NCBI GenBank assembly: GCA_903857495.1
Contig: CAIOFF010000019.1
Span: 1 to 64,000, forward strand
DNA: 64,000 bases
Direction of reading: 5' to 3'
DNA from: an uncultured Holophagaceae bacterium
GTDB lineage: Bacteria > Acidobacteriota > Holophagae > Holophagales > Holophagaceae
In this document: in pieces, positions 1 through 9,137 of the stretch
How positions within the stretch are numbered: position 1 is the stretch's first letter
Layout: each line of letters starts with the position of its first letter
The notes under the pieces: model-generated
Seen by the model: only the letters and a program-made list of their open reading frames with translations
Database searches by the model: none
Told to the model about the DNA's origin: nothing
Position numbers and translations under genes: made by a program

Positions 1-2
1 AG

Positions 3-125
3 CTGCTACAGATCCTGTCGGTCTCCGTTTTCGAGAAAATCGAGCTACGGCGGGCCTTTGCGAAGGAGGAAATCCAGATCCACGAGGACCGCTTCTCTAA
101 ACAACTGCCATTGTTTGACTTTTAA
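3..125 (+). pseudogene. 3' end of a transposase-like CDS (IS4-type C-terminus), truncated by window edge
   Basis: Frame 3 reads LLQILSVSVFEKIELRRAFAKEEIQIHEDRFSKQLPLFDF*; the LLQILS..FEK...NQL.LFDF pattern resembles IS4-family transposase C-termini. Confidence 0.45.
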
Positions 126-147
126 CCGGACACTAGTGAAAGAATAA

Positions 148-233
148 TTAACCACAAAGAACACAAAGGGCACAAAAAAAGACCGGGTTCGCTTGCCGTT
201 CTTCTTTGTGTCCTTTGTGCTCTTTGTGGTTAA
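148..233. repeat. intergenic fold-back element with arms of 9-bp periodic units (aaccacaaagaacacaaagg / cctttgtgctctttgtggtt)
   Basis: direct reading of inverted arms. Confidence 0.8.
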
Positions 234-369
234 AACGTTCTTGTTTCTTTTCTGCCCGGATTTGCGGTTTCGACAGGGATGAAGGGGATGGCCTAGGCCT
301 GTCTTCGGTAGAATTCACTCTGGTTCCCTGTGGTTCGCCCTGCGGTAGCCAATCTTTCCTGGAGCTTCC

Positions 370-2226
370 ATGCCCGCCTACCGCTCGCTGACTTCGACCC
401 ATGGCCGCAACATGGCAGGGGCCCGCGCCCTGTGGCGGGCCACGGGCGTCAAGGAAGGCGACTTCGGCAAGCCCATCATCGCCGTGGTCAATTCCTTCAC
501 GCAGTTCGTGCCGGGGCACGTACACCTGATGGAGCTGGGGCAGCTGGTGGCGCGCGAGATCGAGGCCGCCGGCGGCATCGCCAAGGAGTTCAACACCATC
601 GCCATCGATGACGGCATCGCCATGGGCCATGATGGCATGCTCTACTCGCTGCCCTCCCGGGACCTCATCGCCGACTCGGTCGAGTACATGGTCAACGCCC
701 ACTGCGCCGACGCCATGGTGTGCATCTCCAACTGCGACAAGATCACGCCGGGCATGCTCATGGCCTCGCTGCGGGTGAACATCCCCACCATCTTCGTGTC
801 CGGCGGACCCATGGAGGCGGGCAAGGTCCAGTGGCAGGGCAAGACCATCGCCGTGGACCTCATCGACGCCATGATCAAGGCCGGCGACAGCAAGGTCACG
901 GACGCGGAAGTGGACAGCTTCGAGCGCTCGGCCTGTCCCACCTGCGGCTCCTGCTCGGGCATGTTCACCGCCAACTCCATGAACTGCCTCACGGAGGCCC
1001 TGGGCCTGGCGCTACCCGGCAACGGCACCGTGGTCGCCACCCACGCGGACCGCAAGCGGCTCTTCCTGGATGCTGGCCGCGGCATCGTGGACCTGTGCCG
1101 CCGCTGGTACGAACAGAACGACGGCTCGGTGCTGCCCCGTGGCATCGCCACCCTCGCCGCCTTCGAGAACGCCATGGCCCTGGACGTGGCCATGGGCGGC
1201 TCCACCAACACCGTGCTGCACCTGCTGGCCGCGGCCCAGGAGGCCGGCGTGGACTTCAAGATGGCCGACCTGGACCGCATCTCGCGCCAGGTGCCCTGCC
1301 TCTGCAAGGTGGCTCCGGCCACCCAGGACTACCACGTGGAGGACGTGCACCACGCGGGCGGGATCTTCGGCATCCTGGGCGAGTTGGACCGGGCGGGGCT
1401 GCTGCACCGCGAGGCCTCGACCGTGCATGCGCCGACCCTCGGCGCGGCCATCGACCGCTGGGATGTCCTGCGTACCACGGTCTCGGAGGTCCATGACTTC
1501 TTCCGCGCCGCACCGGGCGGGGTGCCGACCCAGGAGGCCTTCTCCCAGGACCGGCGCTACCCCGAGCTGGACCTGGACCGCGCCAAGGGCTGTATCCGCG
1601 ACTCCGCCAACGCCTACACCCGCGAGGGCGGCCTGGCGGTGCTCTACGGCAACATCGCCGCGGACGGCTGCATCGTGAAGACCGCCGGTGTGGACGCCAG
1701 CGTCTGGCAGTTCTCGGGCCGCGCCCGCGTCTTCGAGAGCCAGGATGCGGCGGTCATGGGCATCCTCGGCGACACCATCGTGGCGGGGGACGTGCTGGTC
1801 ATCCGCTACGAAGGCCCCAAGGGCGGGCCGGGCATGCAGGAGATGCTCTACCCGACCTCGTATCTGAAGTCCAAGGGGCTCGGCAAGGCCTGCGCCCTGC
1901 TGACGGACGGCCGCTTCTCCGGCGGCACCTCGGGCCTGTCGATCGGCCACGCCTCCCCCGAGGCAGCCGACGGCGGTGCCATCGGCCTGGTGGAGGAGGG
2001 CGACACCATCGAGATCGACATCCCCGCCCGCAGCATCCGCCTGGCCGTGGCTGACGACGAGCTGGCCCGCCGCCGTGCGGCCATGGAGGCCAAGGGCGAC
2101 GCCGCCTGGCAGCCCGCCAAGCCCCGCGCCCGCAAGGTGTCCGCGGCCCTGCAGGCCTACGCCCTCATGGCCACCAGCGCCGACCGCGGCGCCGTCCGCG
2201 ACGTCAACCAGATCCGACGAAGGTAG
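370..2226 (+). CDS. ilvD: dihydroxy-acid dehydratase
   Basis: full-length Ilv[72 protein letters not shown]. Confidence 0.95.
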   Translation: MPAYRSLTSTHGRNMAGARALWRATGVKEGDFGKPIIAVVNSFTQFVPGHVHLMELGQLVAREIEAAGGIAKEFNTIAIDDGIAMGHDGMLYSLPSRDLIADSVEYMVNAHCADAMVCISNCDKITPGMLMASLRVNIPTIFVSGGPMEAGKVQWQGKTIAVDLIDAMIKAGDSKVTDAEVDSFERSACPTCGSCSGMFTANSMNCLTEALGLALPGNGTVVATHADRKRLFLDAGRGIVDLCRRWYEQNDGSVLPRGIATLAAFENAMALDVAMGGSTNTVLHLLAAAQEAGVDFKMADLDRISRQVPCLCKVAPATQDYHVEDVHHAGGIFGILGELDRAGLLHREASTVHAPTLGAAIDRWDVLRTTVSEVHDFFRAAPGGVPTQEAFSQDRRYPELDLDRAKGCIRDSANAYTREGGLAVLYGNIAADGCIVKTAGVDASVWQFSGRARVFESQDAAVMGILGDTIVAGDVLVIRYEGPKGGPGMQEMLYPTSYLKSKGLGKACALLTDGRFSGGTSGLSIGHASPEAADGGAIGLVEEGDTIEIDIPARSIRLAVADDELARRRAAMEAKGDAAWQPAKPRARKVSAALQAYALMATSADRGAVRDVNQIRRR

Positions 2227-2252
2227 TCGTTCGGTAGAAAAGAAAAAAAGGA

Positions 2253-2355
2253 TCACCACGAAGGCACGAAGGCACGAAGAAAGACAAAAAAAGGGGAAGG
2301 AGATAACCGCTTATTTCCTTCATGCTTTTCTTCGTGCCTTCGTGCCTTCGTGGTG
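2253..2355. repeat. intergenic fold-back element (tcaccacgaaggcacgaaggcacgaag / cttcgtgccttcgtgccttcgtggtga)
   Basis: direct reading; 9-bp periodic arms. Confidence 0.8.
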
Positions 2356-2383
2356 AATCAGTTTTGTTGATTTTCCTGGGTGC

Positions 2384-3034
2384 CTAGCCGCACCCTTTGA
2401 GTGCTGCGATGAGGGTGTCGGCGAGGGGGCGGATGCGGCCGGGCTCGCTGAGGTAGGCGCCGCGGGCGGCGACGAGGCGGGCGCTGGAGCGGCCCAGGAC
2501 GGCGGTCTCTACGAGGCCGTGGGCCTTGAGGGTGCCGCCGGTCTGCACCAGGTCCACGATGGCGTCGGCCAGGCCAAGGAGGGGCGCCAGCTCGGCGCTG
2601 CTGCTGAGGGGCACCAGCTCGGCGGTGAGGCCCTCGCGGGTGAGCCAGGCCTCGGTGGCCCGGGGGAACTTCGTGGCCAGGCGCAGGTGCGGCTTGGCGC
2701 GCAGCTCGTCGAGGGAGACTCCGGCCAGGGCGCAGAGCGACAGGCGGCAGGCGCCAAAGCCCAGGTCCGCCAGCTCCAGCAGGTCCATGTCCATCTCGTC
2801 CAGGGTATCGGAGCCCACGATGCCCAGGGAGGCGACGCCGGCGGCCACGTAGCGGGGCAGGTCCGCGCCCTTGAGCAGCAGGGCCGAGACGCCGGGCGTG
2901 GCCGTGGGAATGCGCAGCACCCGGGACTTCAGGGCCTGGGCGTCCAGGGCCAGGGGCGTGCCGGCGAGCAGGGGGACGAGTTCGTCGCCGAGGCGGCCCT
3001 TGGGGAAGGCGATGAGGATGGCCGGTGCGTTCAT
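2384..3034 (-). CDS. hisG: ATP phosphoribosyltransferase catalytic subunit (short form)
   Basis: MNAPAILIAFPKGRLGDELVPLL..., GIVGSDTLDE; his operon context. Confidence 0.93.
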   Translation of the reverse strand: MNAPAILIAFPKGRLGDELVPLLAGTPLALDAQALKSRVLRIPTATPGVSALLLKGADLPRYVAAGVASLGIVGSDTLDEMDMDLLELADLGFGACRLSLCALAGVSLDELRAKPHLRLATKFPRATEAWLTREGLTAELVPLSSSAELAPLLGLADAIVDLVQTGGTLKAHGLVETAVLGRSSARLVAARGAYLSEPGRIRPLADTLIAALKGCG

Positions 3035-3999
3035 CAGGGCTGCTCGAAGAGGTCGGGCCGGGTCTCGGCCAGGTCCAGGAGGCGGGACAGGCGCACGCAG
3101 AAGCCCGCGGCCTTCCAGGGGCGGCCAAGGCCGGGAAAGAGGCGGTCGTAGCGGCCGCCGGCGGCCAGCTCTTGCTGGGCTCCGGGCGCCCAGAGGCGCA
3201 GGGTGGGCCCGGTATAGAAGCCCAGGCCGGCCACATCGGCCAGGTCCACCCGCAGCTCCAGGTTGGGCGGGAGGATGGGTAGCAGGGCCTGGAGGGCACG
3301 GTCCATGTGGTCCACTTCCTCCTGCAGCAGCTCGGCATAGGGGCTGGCGCTGAGGGCGGCGAGGCTGGCGGGGCCGTCCAGTTCGGACAGCAGGGCCTGG
3401 GCGTGGGCCGACAGCCGCGCGGCGGAGGGGTGGCCTTCGAGGGCCTGGGCCACGCGGTGCGGGGCGCGGCGGGAGAGGGCTGCCACCACCTCGGCAGCCA
3501 GCTCGGGCGAGAGTCCCTCGGCTTCCAGGGGGCGCCGCACCAGGGCCGCGTTGCCCATGTGCAGGATGGCGCTCTTCAGGCCCAGCACACCGGGGATGGC
3601 CATGAGCAGGCGGGCCAGCTCCACGTCGGCTTCGGTGGAGGACTGGCCTTCGGTGGTGATGCGCTCGCAGCCCACCTCGAAGCGCTCCACGGCCTCCCAG
3701 GGCTGCACAGGCCGGCGGAAGACCGCGCCCGCGTAGGAGACGCGCTCCGGCGGCTCCGGGAAGCGCCGGGCCAGCAGGCCCGCCAGCGCCATGGTGAAGT
3801 CCCAGCGCAGGGCCACCAGCTCGTCGCCGTCGAAGAAGCGCAGGGCGCCGTCGGGCACCGTGTCCCGCAGCACCAGCGAGGGATGCAGCTCGCGGTAGCC
3901 GTGGGCAGCGAGCAGACCCATGAGGGCGTCCTCCCAGCGGCGGAGCCGCTCGGCTGGACCGAAGAGCAGGTCAGGGAAGTGTGGGGTGCGGACGGGCAT
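3034..3999 (-). CDS. hisZ: ATP phosphoribosyltransferase regulatory subunit (HisS-like)
   Basis: MPVRTPHFPDLLFGPAERLRRWEDALMGLLAAHGYRELHPSLV..., GGRYDRLFPGLGRPWKAAGFCV; adjacent to short-form hisG. Confidence 0.88.
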   Translation of the reverse strand: MPVRTPHFPDLLFGPAERLRRWEDALMGLLAAHGYRELHPSLVLRDTVPDGALRFFDGDELVALRWDFTMALAGLLARRFPEPPERVSYAGAVFRRPVQPWEAVERFEVGCERITTEGQSSTEADVELARLLMAIPGVLGLKSAILHMGNAALVRRPLEAEGLSPELAAEVVAALSRRAPHRVAQALEGHPSAARLSAHAQALLSELDGPASLAALSASPYAELLQEEVDHMDRALQALLPILPPNLELRVDLADVAGLGFYTGPTLRLWAPGAQQELAAGGRYDRLFPGLGRPWKAAGFCVRLSRLLDLAETRPDLFEQP

Positions 4000-4622
4000 C
4001 AGGCCGGCCCTCCGGTGCGGTCCGCGTGGCGCTGCTGGAGCACCTCGACCACGTCGAGGAGGCTCGCGCCCTTGGCCAGCAGCAGCATGTCCAGGTGGAA
4101 GATCAGATCGGCGGCCTCGCCCAGGAAGTCCTCCCGGTCGTCGTTCTTGGCGGCGATGACCACCTCGCCAGCCTCTTCGACCACCTTCTTGGCGATGCGG
4201 TCGAGGCCCTGGGCGAAGAGCTTCTGCGTGTAGCTGCCCTTCAGATCCGCCGCGGCCTGGCGCGAGCGCAGCAGCTCTTCGAGGCGGCCGAGCCAGGGCA
4301 GGGTGGCGGGCCAGGCCTCGCCGTCGAAGCAGCTGCCGGTGCCGCGGTGGCAGGTGGGGCCATCGGGTTCGGCGAGGATGAGCAGGACGTCCGCATCGCA
4401 GTCCGGACGAATCTGGAGGAGCCTGAGCCGGTTGCCGCTGCTCTCGCCCTTCACCCACAGAGCCTGTCGGGAGCGGCTCCAGAAGGTGACGAAGCCGGTG
4501 TCGAGGGTGAGCTGCAGGGCCTCGCGGTTGAGCCAGGCCACCATGCGCACCTCGCCGCTGGGGCTCTGCACGATGCCGGGAATGAGGCCGTCGGGGCCGA
4601 AGGTGAGGCTGTTGAGGTCCAT
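3999..4622 (-). CDS. hisIE: bifunctional phosphoribosyl-AMP cyclohydrolase / phosphoribosyl-ATP pyrophosphatase
   Basis: VRMVAWLNREALQLTLDTGFVTFWSRSRQALWVKGESSGN plus C-terminal HisE domain (YTQKLFAQGLDRIAKKVVEEAGEVVIAAKN). Confidence 0.93.
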   Translation of the reverse strand: MDLNSLTFGPDGLIPGIVQSPSGEVRMVAWLNREALQLTLDTGFVTFWSRSRQALWVKGESSGNRLRLLQIRPDCDADVLLILAEPDGPTCHRGTGSCFDGEAWPATLPWLGRLEELLRSRQAAADLKGSYTQKLFAQGLDRIAKKVVEEAGEVVIAAKNDDREDFLGEAADLIFHLDMLLLAKGASLLDVVEVLQQRHADRTGGPA

Positions 4623-4623
4623 G

Positions 4624-5376
4624 TCAGATCCGTATGGAAAGGTCGTGCTCGGCCAGGTAGGCCTTCAGGCGGGGAATCGGCAGGAGATTCTCGTGGAAGA
4701 GGGTGGCGGCCAGGACCGCGTCGGCGCCGTGCTCGAGGGCCTCGAGGAAGTGGACCTCGCGGCCCGCCCCGCCGGAGGCGATGAGGGGGATGGGCAGCTC
4801 CGAGGCCCAGTCCAGCAGCGGCAGGTCGAAGCCGTCACCGGTGCCGTCCCGGTCCATGGAGGTGAGCAGGATCTCGCCGGCGCCCAGCTCGTTCAGCTCC
4901 CAGAGCCAGTCCTGGGCGGACCGCTCCGTGGGCTCGGTGCCGCCCTTGAGATACACGCGCCAGCCCAGCACGGGGTCGCGCTTCACGTCCACGGCGGCCA
5001 CCACGCACTGGCGGCCGAAGGCATCGGCCAGCTCCGTGACCAGGGCTGGGCGCAGGGATGCGGCGCTGTTCACAGCCACCTTGTCGGCCCCGGCCCGGAG
5101 CAGGCTGCGGGCGTCCTCCACCTTCGAGACGCCGCCGCCCACAGTGAAGGGGATGCTCAGCTCGTGGGCCACGTCGCGCACCCAGGACTCGCGGGTGCCG
5201 CGGGCTTCGAGGGAGGCGGAGATATCCAGGAAGACCAGCTCGTCGGCGCTCTCGGCGTCATAGCGGCGGGCCAGCTCCACGGGGTGCCCGATGTCGCGGA
5301 GCCCCTTGAACTGGACACCCTTCACGACGCGGCCCTGCTTGACGTCCAGGCAGGGGATGACGCGCTTGGCGGGCAT
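4624..5376 (-). CDS. hisF: imidazole glycerol phosphate synthase cyclase subunit
   Basis: MPAKRVIPCLDVKQGRVVKGVQFKGLRDIGHPVELA. Confidence 0.95.
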   Translation of the reverse strand: MPAKRVIPCLDVKQGRVVKGVQFKGLRDIGHPVELARRYDAESADELVFLDISASLEARGTRESWVRDVAHELSIPFTVGGGVSKVEDARSLLRAGADKVAVNSAASLRPALVTELADAFGRQCVVAAVDVKRDPVLGWRVYLKGGTEPTERSAQDWLWELNELGAGEILLTSMDRDGTGDGFDLPLLDWASELPIPLIASGGAGREVHFLEALEHGADAVLAATLFHENLLPIPRLKAYLAEHDLSIRI

Positions 5377-6089
5377 CAGGCGGTTCCTTCCAGGGCCGTG
5401 CGGGTGCGCGGGTCCTCGAGCGACACGAAGCCTTCCAGCAGGGCCTTGCCACTGATGGTGCCCACCACACCGGGAATGCCTTTCAGCGGCTCCAGGTCTG
5501 AGATCTCCTTGAGGCCGCCGGAGGCCTGCACCAGGAAGCCCTCCTTGGCGACGAAGGCTGCGGCTGCCAGGCCGGGGCCCTCCAGGGTGCCGTCCCGGCT
5601 CACGTCCGTGACCAGGGCGCGCCGGAAGCCGAGGCTGAGCAGGGCCTTGAAGGCATCCACGGAGGCGATGGCGCTGGGCGACTGCCAGCCTCGGGTGACG
5701 ATGCGCTCGCCCTTGAGATCCAGGGCGGCGATGACGTGGTTTTTGGAGAGTCCGGCCAGGGCCGTGGGGTTTTCCACGGCCAGGGTGCCCACCACCGCGT
5801 CGAAGCCCAGGGCCAGGGTCGACTCCACGGTGCGGCGGTCGCGCAGGCCGCCGCCCAGCTGGAAGCGGACCTCTGGGAACCGCGCGGGGAAGGACAGGAA
5901 GTCGCCCTGCCGGGGCTTGCCGAAGGCGCCGTCCAGGTCCACCAGATGGATGCGGCGGGCGCCGGCTTCCATGAGGCGCTCGATCCAGGCCTCAGGTTCG
6001 AGGTCATAGAAGGTGGCCTGGCGGGGATCGCCGTGGCGCAGCCGCACCAGGCGGCCCTGCATCAGGTCGAGGCTGGGGATCAGTTGCAT
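5376..6089 (-). CDS. hisA: phosphoribosylformimino-5-aminoimidazole carboxamide ribotide isomerase
   Basis: MQLIPSLDLMQGRLVRLRHGDP...; operon context. Confidence 0.9.
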   Translation of the reverse strand: MQLIPSLDLMQGRLVRLRHGDPRQATFYDLEPEAWIERLMEAGARRIHLVDLDGAFGKPRQGDFLSFPARFPEVRFQLGGGLRDRRTVESTLALGFDAVVGTLAVENPTALAGLSKNHVIAALDLKGERIVTRGWQSPSAIASVDAFKALLSLGFRRALVTDVSRDGTLEGPGLAAAAFVAKEGFLVQASGGLKEISDLEPLKGIPGVVGTISGKALLEGFVSLEDPRTRTALEGTA

Positions 6090-6724
6090 GGTTCCTCCGG
6101 CACGGGCGTGCGGGCGCCCATCCAGGTGAGGGCGGACTGGAGCAGCAGCAGGCCGGGACGGCCCGACTTCTCAGGGTGGGGCTGGAAGCCCATGACCATG
6201 CCCCGGGCCTCGATGGCGGCGAAGGGGCGGCCGTGGTCGGCCAGGTAGACCGACTCGGTGGAGGGTTCCAGGGCATAGCTGTGGACGAAGTAGAGCCAGG
6301 CGCCCTTGGGATCGGGCAGGGCCGGGTGAGGCATGTGCTGGCGCACCTGGCTCCAGCCCATGTGCGGCACCTTCACGCCGGGGCCGAGGCGCCGGACGAT
6401 GCCCGGGATGAGGCCCAGGCCCGCGGCCCGGGGGGCCTCCTCGCTGCCCTCGGCCAGCAGCTGCAGGCCCAGGCAGATGCCCAGCAGGGGGCGGCCCTCG
6501 GCCACCAGCTCCGGCAGCGCGCGCCACCAGCCCCGCTCGGCCAGGGAGCGCTGCGCCGCGTCGAAGTGGCCCACGCCGGGCAGGACGATGGGACCCGTGG
6601 CCGCGGCCTGCTCGGGCGTGGCGGCCCGCAGGTGGACGAGGCCCATGCGATCCAGGGCCCCTTCCAGCGAAGCCAGGTTGCCGGCGTCGTAGTCGATGAG
6701 GGTGATGGTCGGCGCGGCGCTCAT
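6080..6724 (-). CDS. hisH: imidazole glycerol phosphate synthase glutaminase subunit
   Basis: ITLIDYDAGNLASLEGAL, PLLGICLGLQLLAEGSEEA, HPEKSG. Confidence 0.95.
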   Translation of the reverse strand: MSAAPTITLIDYDAGNLASLEGALDRMGLVHLRAATPEQAAATGPIVLPGVGHFDAAQRSLAERGWWRALPELVAEGRPLLGICLGLQLLAEGSEEAPRAAGLGLIPGIVRRLGPGVKVPHMGWSQVRQHMPHPALPDPKGAWLYFVHSYALEPSTESVYLADHGRPFAAIEARGMVMGFQPHPEKSGRPGLLLLQSALTWMGARTPVPEEPCN

Positions 6725-7305
6725 TCCGAAAGGGTCCCCTTGGTGGACGGCACGCCGCCGCCGGTGATCCGGGTGGCCTCGCGCAGGGCCCGGGCCAGGG
6801 CCTTGAACAGCGCCTCGACCTTGTGGTGGGTGTTCACGCCCCGGAGCAGGTCCGCCTGGATGCAGAGCCCGCCGCGCATGGCCAGGGCCACGAAGAACTC
6901 GCGGACCATCTCCACCTGGAAGCCGTCCCCCAGAATGATGGGCGGCAGGTCCGCGTGGAACTCACACCAGGGGCGGCCGGACAGGTCGATGACCACCCGG
7001 GCCAGGGCCTCATCCAGGGGCACGTAGGCGTGGGCGAAGCGGGCCAGGCCCGCGTGGTCGCCCAGGGCCTCCTTGAGCGCGTCGCCCAGGCAGAGGCCCA
7101 CGTCCTCCACCAGGTGGTGGCTGTCCACGGGCAGGTCCCCAGAGGCCTCGACCTGCAGGCCGAAGCCGCCGTGCTTGGCGATCTGCATCAGCATGTGGTC
7201 GAAGTAGCCCAGGCCTGTGCGGATGCGGACTTCTCCACCATCCAGGTCCAGGCTCAGCTGGATGCTGGTCTCGCCGGTGACGCGGTAGAGGGACGTGGAC
7301 CTCAT
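6721..7305 (-). CDS. hisB: imidazoleglycerol-phosphate dehydratase
   Basis: RIRTGLGYFDHMLMQIAKHGGFGLQVEASGDLPVDSHHLVEDVGLCLG; start chosen at MRSTSLYRVTGETS (ORF extends to 7341). Confidence 0.93.
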   Translation of the reverse strand: MRSTSLYRVTGETSIQLSLDLDGGEVRIRTGLGYFDHMLMQIAKHGGFGLQVEASGDLPVDSHHLVEDVGLCLGDALKEALGDHAGLARFAHAYVPLDEALARVVIDLSGRPWCEFHADLPPIILGDGFQVEMVREFFVALAMRGGLCIQADLLRGVNTHHKVEALFKALARALREATRITGGGVPSTKGTLSE

Positions 7306-9053
7306 GGCAGCTCCTGGAGCAGGTGAAGCAGGGTTTCGCATTGCAGGTCTTCCGGGGCGGCAAAGCGGGCGCGGTCAGGACCCACGGCCCCGAAGCGCCA
7401 GGATACTTCGGGACGGAGCGCAGCGGCTGACCGGAGGCAGCGGGCGTCGTCCACGGTGTCGCCCACGAAGACGATCTCTTCGGCGCGGAAGGCGTCCGCC
7501 AGCTGCAGCAGCCCTGCGGGCTCCGGCTTGCGGAGGTGCGGCGCGGCGTCGCACACCGCGGGCAGGCTGTAGCCCAGCACCTGCCAGGCCAGCACCAGCT
7601 CCTCGGGCGGGCGGCCCGTGAGCACGGCCAGCTCCCAGCCCGGGGCCCGCAGCTGGGTCAGGCTGGCCAGGGGCCGTTCCAGGGAGATGGTGTCGGCGTA
7701 GTGCTTCTGCACCACTACCTGGGCCGCGGGCTCCAGGGCCTGGATGCGGGACTCCAGCTCCGGGAAGCCCCGGCCGGTGGCAGCTTCCACCAGGCCCTGC
7801 AGGTCCACGTCCCCGTGGGCCTCGGCCAGGGCCAGGGCGCCGGCCGCGAGGCGGAAGTCGTTGTTGAAGCCCCCCGCCCGCTTGAAGGCGCGGTAGCAGC
7901 CATCCGTCCAGGGCAGGGCCGGTCGGAGCTCGGCCAGGGCCCGGGCCACGGCTTCCAGGAAGCTGCGGTCCGCGTCGATGAGCACGCCGTCGATGTCCAA
8001 CACCAGCAGGCGCCGCCGGGGCCGGGGGGCGGGGGCGGGCAGGGCCGCTCCCAGCGCCGTCGCCACCCGCACGGTGTCGACTTCGGTGCCCAGGCTCACC
8101 CGGGCCGCGTCGGCGCCGGGCAGGCGGCGCACCTTGATGCCGGCGGGCGCCAGCAGGGGGCTGGGGTCCGGGGTCAGGTGCAGAAAATTGCCGGCGCTGG
8201 GGGCCGCGCGGTGGGTGGTCAGGGCGGCGGCGAAGCGGTCGCGGCGCTCGGGCAGGGCCCGCACCGCCGGCTCGAAGGCCGGGGCGAAGTCCAGGGCCAC
8301 GTCCAGGGCCTCGAGGCTGGCGGAGGGGATGGAATAGGGCAGCTGCAGGGCGGCGAGGCGCCCGATGAGGGCGGGGTCGCCCACCAGGTAGCCCAGGCGC
8401 CAGGCGGCGGAGGCCAGGGCCTTGCTGAAGGTCCGCAGCAGCACCAGGTTCGGGTAGCGGTCCACGGCCAGGCGGTGGGTGGCGGGGGCGAACTCCGCGT
8501 AGGCCTCGTCCAGCACCACCAGCGGGGGCTCCGGCCGGGCCGCGGCCGCCTCCAGCAGGGGCTCCAGCTCTGCCGGGGAGAGCCAGGCACCGGTTGGGTT
8601 GTTGGGCAGGGTGAGCCAGAGCTGGCGGCAGTCCAGGGCCTGGAACCAGGGCGCCAGGGGAAAGGCCGTGCCCTGGGGCACCAGGCGCACCCGACCGCCG
8701 TGGCGCCGCGCCAGCAGGGGATAGAGGCTGAAGCCGGGGTCGGGAATGGCGACGGTGTCCCCCGGGGCCAGGCCCGCCAGGGCCACCAGGTCCAGCAGGG
8801 CACCGCTGGAGGGACCCAGCAGCAGCCCGCCCGCGGGGGCGCCCAGGCGCTGGCGGAGCCGCTCGGTGAGCTCGGCCTGGCGCTCGGGGTAGACGTTGAA
8901 GGGCAGGGTCTGGAGCCGGGCCAGGAGGGCCTCCCGGGCGGCCTCGGGCCAGTCCGTGGGCAGCTCGTTCATGTGCAGGCGCAGGCCCGCCGACGGCTCC
9001 AGCGGCCGCTGGTAGGCGGGCAGGTCGGCGAGATCAGGGCGGAGGAGCGGCAT
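7302..9053 (-). CDS. hisC: fusion: histidinol-phosphate aminotransferase + C-terminal HAD-type phosphatase domain
   Basis: N-terminal HisC (LHMNELPTDWPEAARE...LPNNPTGAWLSPAEL...RTFSKALASAAWRLGYLVG); C-terminal LLVLDIDGVLIDADRSFLEAVARALAEL... ending VGDTVDDARCLRSA. Confidence 0.88.
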   Translation of the reverse strand: MPLLRPDLADLPAYQRPLEPSAGLRLHMNELPTDWPEAAREALLARLQTLPFNVYPERQAELTERLRQRLGAPAGGLLLGPSSGALLDLVALAGLAPGDTVAIPDPGFSLYPLLARRHGGRVRLVPQGTAFPLAPWFQALDCRQLWLTLPNNPTGAWLSPAELEPLLEAAAARPEPPLVVLDEAYAEFAPATHRLAVDRYPNLVLLRTFSKALASAAWRLGYLVGDPALIGRLAALQLPYSIPSASLEALDVALDFAPAFEPAVRALPERRDRFAAALTTHRAAPSAGNFLHLTPDPSPLLAPAGIKVRRLPGADAARVSLGTEVDTVRVATALGAALPAPAPRPRRRLLVLDIDGVLIDADRSFLEAVARALAELRPALPWTDGCYRAFKRAGGFNNDFRLAAGALALAEAHGDVDLQGLVEAATGRGFPELESRIQALEPAAQVVVQKHYADTISLERPLASLTQLRAPGWELAVLTGRPPEELVLAWQVLGYSLPAVCDAAPHLRKPEPAGLLQLADAFRAEEIVFVGDTVDDARCLRSAAALRPEVSWRFGAVGPDRARFAAPEDLQCETLLHLLQELP

Positions 9054-9137
9054 GGAGGCTCAAGGTTAGAGGGTAAGAGGATGACCGGCTTTCCTGCCGG
9101 GAGCAGCGAAGCGGAGCGCCAGCTGTCCTGGGGCTTC

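Noticed and set aside
234-369. Riboswitch, T-box or attenuator upstream of ilvD
   Set aside because: No recognisable T-box motif, leader peptide or terminator/antiterminator pair by eye
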